Assembly (NCBI RefSeq): GCF_001949145.1
Contig: NW_019091427.1
Location: 998,260 to 1,055,384 of the forward strand
Origin: Acanthaster planci
Taxonomy: Eukaryota; Echinodermata; Asteroidea; Valvatida; Acanthasteridae
Length of the DNA stretch: 57,125 bases
Direction: 5' to 3'
Shown: piece after piece, positions 50,309-57,125 of the stretch
Position numbering within the stretch: position 1 is the first letter of the stretch
Layout: each line of letters opens with the position of its first letter
The notes under the pieces: generated by a model
What the model was told of the DNA's origin: nothing
What the model saw: the letters and a program-made list of their open reading frames with translations, nothing else
Databases searched by the model: none
Translations under genes and position numbers: made by a program

Positions 50309-53300
50309 ATGTATGTTAAACGTTTCCTTACTTATTTGGCATCGGGAGTTTTCGTACTATGCCACTGCCAAAAACTGGCGTCGAAAACGACTGCCGACGG
50401 TAAACAGCAAGGCGAACCTGAGTCCTATGCGCGCCGCTTAGCTCTGGCGGAGAACGATAGCTACGTTCTGGAGTGGAGCTACACCGTGGAGGACGTGGTG
50501 TTCAGGGTAAGAGCCAAGACGTTAGGCTGGGTCGGCCTGGGCTTCTCTCCAAGCGGTGGCATGAAGGGAGCAGACTTGGTCATCGGTTGGGTACAGGATG
50601 GAGAAGCCTACTTGACGGTAAGAATAACGACAACAAACTGGCAGCAACTTTTCCATTTTTTTTCAGGTCGCAATTCTAGTTTTTGCTTAATGTGTCCGCA
50701 TTTTCCACTATAATACTTTTATCCACTTCATTTGAATTGCTTAAAATGAAACAAAAAAGATATTTCCATCAACTAGGACATGACTCAAAGTGATCTATGG
50801 ATAAACCATAATCAAATTTTAAAAAAGCCAAAAGTGGTTTTGAGGTAAACAGAAGGCCTTCATTCGACATTATGTTTTGAATTGTGCCATATCCGACTAT
50901 TACCCAGTCGTTTAAATTTACAATTCACTCCTTGTATCGCTCCATGTATCACTCCATGTATCACACTGATATTTACTTATTAAAGCCGACTGGTGCAAGC
51001 ATTTGGAGTTGCCCCTCAACGGGGCACGTTTTTAAAATAGCATATATGGGAGGGGTGTTTTCGGGAGACTATCATTTCCTCCCCCTCCCAAAACGCGAAA
51101 AAGCCCCAGCATTTAGCCTAATGCACCACTTTTTGAAAGCCACGATAGTTCACCTAAATAAATTCTCAAATTTTCGGCCCCCCTAAAAATGTACCCCTCG
51201 AAAATTTCCTGTAATATTTTTCGCTGTTGCAATAAATTTGATGTGATTGTATTTTTTATTTAAAGGTGTATGATTTTTGACGGCCCCAAATGATCAGCTA
51301 TAGCTGGATGGGCTACCCTCTAAAGATGGTTAAATATATAAATAAATGAATAAAATGTACTTCTGGTCCTTCTTTGCTTTTCTACCGCCTTTGTTATTCG
51401 ATTCAGGTATATTTATATTCCTTATATTTGCCAGTGAAAATATACCGTAAGGACATCATCTGTGTCCGTTCAATACGGACGATTCACAATAGTTTGCCTC
51501 GAAGAGTTTGCAACGCGTTGGCCAATCACAACGCACGAAATCTGTCAACCCTTTCCAAACGCGCACATTGGGTCGACAGATTTCGCGAATCGTGATTGGC
51601 CAATGCGTTGCAAACACTTGGAGATGCACTATTGTGAATCGCCCATATTAGATTACCCTTTTTAAAATTAATTTATTGTCGAACTGGTGCACTGCGGTGG
51701 CTATGTTTTATAAGAGTGATGCATTTTTTTTATTTTTTTAAAATCTTCATGAATAGGATCGCTTTGCTAGAGCAAACGAGCAGCCACAGAAGGACAATCA
51801 TCAGGACTACGAGTTGCTGAGCGGTGAGGAAGCGAACCAGCACACCACACTGGTCTTTAGGAGAAAACTCAACACATCTGATTGTCAGGATATGGTTCTT
51901 AAGGTGCGAATAATAGCTATGGAATCAGAACACGAAACGAGTACTGTGCTTCATTAACCCTCAACGCCTACCAGTCAATTCGCCCCCCCCCCAAAAAAAA
52001 TGCAAGGATAGAGTTTCCATTCAGACCATTCACATCTTTAGGAAGACTGGTCTTGGTCGCCAATAGCCTCAGAATCCGAATCTAAGTTGCAAAAACGAAT
52101 TTAAACACTTTTTGTACCGGTAGGGCCTACCCACTTTTAAGCCACGACATGTTAATTATATCTAGTGTAAGTAATCTGAACATATTGTGGGTAAAACGTG
52201 ATAAAAATGGACACCAGAAGTGCTAAGAAATGTGCTACACTCTAGGCACCCGTCTGTTTACAAACAATGTATCAGCCCGTGCTAAAAAATGCCAACATTT
52301 CTCCTAGGAGAACCTCCGCATCCATACTCCACATTTTGTATATCCACTTTTTGAAACTATCATGTTTATGCATTCATATAAATAATCTTACAATATCCTC
52401 GTCAAGATGTGTTAAAAACTGGGTACTTGTGTGTTAAGAAAAGGTTAAAACTTTAAGCACCAAGTGTAACAGCCCGTGTTCTTTAAATACCAACATAATC
52501 CCGTGACCTCCCCCCCGGATACTTCACTTGACTGAAATAACATGTATTCTACGAAGGGGAAATCATTGAATGATTTTTTCGACGTAGTTTGGTGCTTTCA
52601 TATTCACCTAAATGTGAGATCGTGGGACAGGAAGTGTCGTCGGTGCATTGATAATATCCATTGTTCGCACGTGAAAACTAATGCTGCAGCCTCATTCAGG
52701 CACAATACCAATCAATGCCACCAAACACCTTTTCACATAATAGAAGTTGTGGATGACAACAGCTTCGGGAACGATGCATCACAGAACACAAAACGCACTG
52801 TTTTGCTTGACGACAAAATATAAAGGGACATCAACTCATGCCAGTCAAGAAGGGACTTCCTCGGCATGGCAAAGGGCAGCATTTTTATCCTAGCTTCATG
52901 AAAACAAGAAGAGTATAGATCAACCCTTTGTGTAGCTTAACAGTACAGGTTTTTACCCGTAGCATGTCTCGATTAAAGACAACGCGTAATTGAGCAATAC
53001 ACGATTGACGGGGCAGTACTGCATCCGCGTGACCTCTTTCCGGGCGGCATTTTTGTTACGCAGCACGCTGGGTAACCCGACTTGAATTAAGGCTATTATC
53101 GCGCCATTTAACAATCAGGCATCTCAACAGGGGAAACTTTCTCGAGATTTTTAAGACTAGTCACGTTTCAAGAGCCATATTCCTATACGAAAGTACGTGG
53201 GTATCATTTGACATTTGTGTAACAAAAAAATTTAAAATAGAAAAAAAAAAATGCTTCCGAGCCAGTGCAGCATCCGCGTGCTGTCACTTCAGCAGAAAGG

Positions 53301-56300
53301 AGCGCTCTCGTGGTTGTGTTCATACATAGCATTCAAACCCCGTGGAAGCCCACATAATGTAGGGTGCAATGGCGTAGTGTGGACTCCTACACGTCAATAC
53401 AATGTCCCCCCTCTCTGAAAAACAGTTTCAGAGGCATTTTGGGGTCTAGTTTATCTGTGGCAAAATGAAGAGGAACAGTCCAAGAAATCATCAAAAATCC
53501 AGCTCGAAGGAGTTGTCCTAGATAGAGAAGAAGAAGCATTTTCCTCAAGTTTCCTTTACCGCAGGAGAACAAAGGAATGTCCACACTTTGTATGTGAAAC
53601 AGGGGACATGTTTCGACATGTGCAATCTAGTATATACAATGGAACAAACTCTTAGAATGCAGTAAATTAATCCTCATTTGCAATATACGTGTACATTTGT
53701 CGTTGTGAAAGCGGTGTTCTGGTTTTACCCGTCAACCTTTTCCCCATCTTGCCAATTTTGGACCGTAGTCTGGAACAACTCGTCTGCTCTGGTCATATCA
53801 CGAAGACGACCCGAGCAGCGCAGACGGACCGTCTTACCATGGACCTGTTCACCGCGGCACGCGCTCCATGCTGCTGTTCGCTCAAGACTACTCCAAGAAA
53901 CTCAACATGCCTGCTGACGTCAAAACGCACGAATTTCTCAATTCAAATGTAAGTTCCGAGAGTCAAAGTACGGGCGAATTGAGTATATTTCTATTTGAGG
54001 TTTGATTTAGACATGCCCAAATGAAACCCAGTGATTATAATTGTGAACTGTGTTGATATTAAATGTGCGTGAAAAAATTAGGTATAGTTCAGTCAGCATC
54101 AAGCAGGGCCTATGCTGAGGTGTTAAGTAGTCACCTTTATGTCTGTGTAACACATGTGAATTCGAAACGCTGGGGGTGGACACCACGGCACCAGACTGCT
54201 GTTTGTGAGAAAGTGATTTAGGTAAACGTTGCATGCTGCACCTGAAATTTGCATTAAACAATCAGCGTTTTGTGCTGTTTGTTTTCATTGCCATTTTGCA
54301 CTTCTGACTGTTGGAAAGAAAATCCAAAATATCTAAAATCAACATTTAATGTTTCCTATTACCAAATAGTGGGAGTGATCCAATGGACCCAGTCCTGCGG
54401 CCAAAACGTGATGGAGGCATTAGCCCTTAATCTCCCGCCCCACTCTCCATTTACCACAATGCTCTTGTTCCACGAAACGCATGTATATGTTTGCTCACCA
54501 TTTGGTGACTATTAAATACGCATTTTGTACATGGCTTTTTTAAAAGAAAGTTCTCCAATATTATGTTTGCTGTGTAATTTTATTTCAAAATGCAATCTAC
54601 AGGGTGGATCCTAAAAAACGAAACCCAGATATTACTGCTAATTGTAACAGATTGTAACAGAAAGTTGGGCTCGTGTGAATCTAAGAGAGGCATCATCTGT
54701 TAGGTTTGAATCTCCTCTTTGAAATGACACCTCGATCATATCAATACGTTCACGGTTGATTCAGCTATGACCAATTTTCTGAAAGGGTCCACTTAATCGC
54801 ACCACTTCTCATTCATGTTTTTTGTGGTGTCAATTTGTCACAGAGTGAAAGGCTATTAAGTCAAAGATAGTTAGAGGTGCTTCCTTCACGCTGGTATTTG
54901 CGAACTGATGTTCCCAGGGCGTGCTGTTCGAACCTCGCAGATTATATGGAATATAGATAGGAAAGGGGTTGTGATGGGCAGTGAACCACGAGCACGGTCT
55001 TATGTGGAAGTCGTAGTGTGAAACCCTGCTACCTTCTTGACGCGCGATCGACTTTTTTATACACCTCACTGTAATATCTTTATTGATGAAATATAATTAT
55101 GATGTCCTTTCAGTCCGTGCTTAGCACTCAAGTAACCTTCATTGGTCTTTATCACTGTCTCCTTCGTTTACTTTATGTAGGTGCGACCTCTGCGACAGCC
55201 TCAAACTCTCTATTGGTGTACTATCCTGCAATTTCCGAAGGTTGATTCAAGACATCACATAATCAGGGTGAGCGAAATCCATTCCCTCCATTTTCTATGT
55301 ACACATGTACCGTAATTCATGTATATAAAGGGAAGGGGTAAAGTACATTCATGTGTACAAGAGTTTTTTCAGGATCGTGCCCGATGGAAATGTAAAATCA
55401 ACACTCTGGCATCTTCCCGCCTCTGGGTATAGGCCTGTTAAATCGGCGAGTGGGCAGGGGTGGAGGATGACACAAATTGAGGGCGCTGTTCGTAATAGGC
55501 CTACAGTATGTACATCTTTTATTCATTTGCAAAATTACGTGCGCTGATAATAATTTTGCACCTGTGCTGTCGAGGTTTTGACCCATACACGCTGACCTCC
55601 ATTTTGGCTTTTGGAAATTTCAAAATGGCTTAGCGATGCATACTGGCTCTCACTTCTAAATGAGGGATAACACCTCCAGCCGTCGTTGCTCATCGGATGA
55701 ATGCCTAAACAAATCTTGTGTGATGGAGAGTCTTCGAAGGGCCCGTGGCGGACGGGGGGGGGGAGAATGTGCCAAAACTTTGGCAACGGTTCAACCATAT
55801 TCATTTTCGGTTGAGGATTCTGTTCAGGATAGGGAAAACACGAGAATCTTTTTAGACAAAACCTCAATGTCCCTACCTCAACCAAAACCGATGCCGTGAC
55901 TATGATGCAATAACTATCATGAGACCCACTGTCACTAGTCAAAATAATCCGACTTTTATTGCGAATGCCCTGACTCTTTGCACAGCCACAGTTCGGTCCC
56001 TGCATCATTTCTACACTGTAAAAGGCGTAGCCGTTTTTGATTGTAAATTTCACATGAAGCACACAGCATCCCTTTGTAACCCTTAATAGGTTAAGCTGCA
56101 CAGACGGGACGTAAATGGAGATAGACTGTCCATTTTCAGGGGAGAAATAGTCAAGTCCCATTTTGTTACTGGAAATGCCGGTCTTTTTTTAAAAATACTA
56201 TTTCATTTTAGTACGAGCCAGTGTTGACGCCGGGCAACGAGGATTTCGTTCACCACATGTTTGTTTACGCCTGCTACGCACCCCCTCCAGATGAGAAACT

Positions 56301-56388
56301 CTATACTTTCTCCGATGTCTGCTTGAAGCTTCCCAAGGATATTCAGAACTGCTTGTCAGTTGTCTTTGTTTGGAGCATCGGTGGTGGG
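50309..56388 (+). CDS. MOXD1: DBH-like copper monooxygenase (MOXD1-type), 5' five exons, 3' partial
   Basis: Exons 50309-50617, 51757-51903, 53769-53948, 55181-55267 and 56212-56388, all phase 0, give 300 residues before the window ends. Residues 1 to about 20 look like a signal peptide (FLTYLASGVFVLCHC). A DOMON domain follows (YVLEWSY..LGWVGLGFSPSGG..DLVIGW, then QDYELLSG). The first copper-domain segment starts near 220 (TLYWC) with His pairs at 237-238 (RHHII) and 255-256 (VHHM), candidate CuA ligands. DBH-family enzymes hydroxylate substrates with copper, oxygen and ascorbate in the secretory lumen. The second copper domain and C-terminus should lie beyond 57125. MOXD1 is favoured over DBH and tyramine hydroxylase by the wording of the DOMON region, but the missing half is needed to settle it. 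Confidence 0.85.
51477..51644. repeat. Long-arm MITE-like hairpin in the first monooxygenase intron
   Basis: CGATTCACAATAGT at 51479 pairs with ACTATTGTGAATCG ending at 51641. Further in, GTTTGCAACGCGTTGGCCAA pairs with TTGGCCAATGCGTTGCAAAC, and CGAAATCTGTC pairs with GACAGATTTCG. The arms total about 65 bases with few mismatches, leaving about 30 bases of loop. It is a likely young fold-back element. Confidence 0.75.
52170..52520. repeat. Diverged direct repeat in an intron
   Basis: CAGCCCGTG..TAAA..CCAACAT near 52273 and near 52471, each preceded by a GTGCTAAG- or GTGTTAAG-like block and a TAGGCACC- or TAAGCACC-like block, suggest two old copies of a unit of about 200 bases. It lies in the second monooxygenase intron. 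Confidence 0.4.
54600..55180. other. Intron sequence of the monooxygenase gene; nothing recognised
   Basis: The back half of the third intron. No coding frame, repeat or RNA gene was recognised. Confidence 0.4.
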
Positions 56389-56949
56389 GTAAGACAAGGG
56401 GAAGACCCCTTCCTTGTAGGGTATCTTTCTTTCTTTGGTTTAGTTCCTTTGTTTAGATCTTTTGCTCGACCTTAAACATCAGTATGAGAATAATTAAAAA
56501 CAATCAATTCAGCAAGAGAAAGTTCCTCGGTTAGCTTATACGATGAAAGGTTTGTCTTGCTCCTTTTTCCCGTAGACTGTGTTCAAGACAAATGCTACGA
56601 CGTGTTTATCCGTAATTACTGTTCTCTGCGAAATGATAATCTGTACGATTAGGGCTTTCATCGTATTTGGCCCCGTGTCGTATCAAGGTCCTTGAAGAGG
56701 AAGTCGGTTTCGGTCTAAACATGATTTCCACAATTGCCCCCCCCCAAAAAAAAAACGGTATGTCCACAGGGATGAATGCTTTTCCACTCAGAAACGTTAC
56801 TGAAGTATTTTAGCCAAAGTTCACTCAATCGTGACTATAAAATACAAATTGTCACAATGTGGTCGGTGTTGCATGTTGTCCACGCCGAGTTTGTTTTTAC
56901 ACTCTTGTGGTTACGCAATATACTTAAGTTTTCACAACCAATGTCGTCA

Positions 56950-57022
56950 CATCAAATGGCCGAGCGGTTAAGCTTGGTGGGAAAGAGACCTAGATTGTGT
57001 AGGTTCGAATCTCAGCGGTGTC
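56950..57022 (+). repeat. tRNA-like segment (A and B boxes), probably a SINE head or tRNA pseudogene
   Basis: TGGCCGAGCGG at 56957 is a perfect Ser/Leu-type A box and GGTTCGAATCT at 57002 a good B box, with a T run following at 57022. The acceptor ends do not pair and the T stem is weak, so a working tRNA is unlikely. It may still be transcribed by RNA polymerase III. Confidence 0.5.
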
Positions 57023-57098
57023 TTTTTAGTTTTTTTCAGCGAGGGCGTTATGTCACCAACACTATAAAGCATATAGTTTTCCGTTCTCAAATACCAAC

Positions 57099-57125
57099 GG
57101 TATCTTAGCCTAATGGATAAGCTCT
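57099..57125 (+). repeat. Second tRNA-like A box, cut by the window edge
   Basis: TAGCCTAATGGATAAGCTC resembles the D-arm of tRNA-Arg (TGGCCTAATGGATAAGGC). The rest is outside the window, so gene, pseudogene or SINE cannot be told apart. Confidence 0.4.

Noticed and set aside
56776-57108. 110-codon plus-strand frame near the right edge
   Set aside because: It spans a tRNA-like segment and has no recognised domain; it is likely chance in intron sequence.
1-57125. CRISPR arrays, bacterial operons, prophage
   Set aside because: There are no regularly spaced repeats or compact co-directional genes; exon-intron structure shows eukaryotic DNA.

Overview
The window is animal nuclear DNA. Every confident gene is split into short exons with GT-AG (once GC-AG) introns, and the intervening sequence is AT-rich and full of degenerate retroelements and short inverted repeats. 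The gene set (PROP-type homeobox, MCFD2, copper monooxygenase, BAAT-domain thioesterases) and the frequent GTAGGCCTAC and TACATGTA words suggest an invertebrate deuterostome, most likely an echinoderm. That last step is inference.

Left third (1-34000): two convergent paralogues of the acyl-CoA thioesterase / BAAT family. Copy 1 (+, 1349-15132) lacks only its first exon, which should lie before the window. Copy 2 (-, 33997-24497) is complete: nine exons, 445 codons, no interruption. The shared introns fall at the same places in both. Copy 1 ends in PKL and copy 2 in SKL, which are peroxisomal targeting tails, so both probably hydrolyse acyl-CoAs in peroxisomes. Copy 2 also has a basic, acid-free leader before a second in-frame Met, which could give a mitochondrial form. 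Copy 1 has Glu where the catalytic Asp is expected. A broken DIRS-type (tyrosine-recombinase) retroelement fills copy 1's largest intron, and a decayed LINE (19575-22030) lies between the two genes.

Middle (34000-43000): intergenic DNA rich in fold-back elements, then a two-exon MCFD2 gene (38232-39677). Its product is a secreted EF-hand protein that in vertebrates partners LMAN1 in ER-to-Golgi cargo transport; here it carries an unusually long Gln-rich N-terminal segment.

Right (43000-57125): a three-exon PROP1-like paired-class homeobox gene (43254-48423), whose homeodomain is split at codon 46/47 by a GC-AG intron. It is followed by the first five exons of a DBH-like copper monooxygenase (50309-56388), which runs off the right edge. 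Two tRNA-like segments, probably SINE-related, lie at the end.

No novel multi-gene system is evident. The most informative points are the paralogous thioesterase pair, the GC-AG homeobox intron, the DIRS relic, and a dense set of fold-back elements. All splice sites are read by eye from sequence and frame continuity; no transcript data were available.
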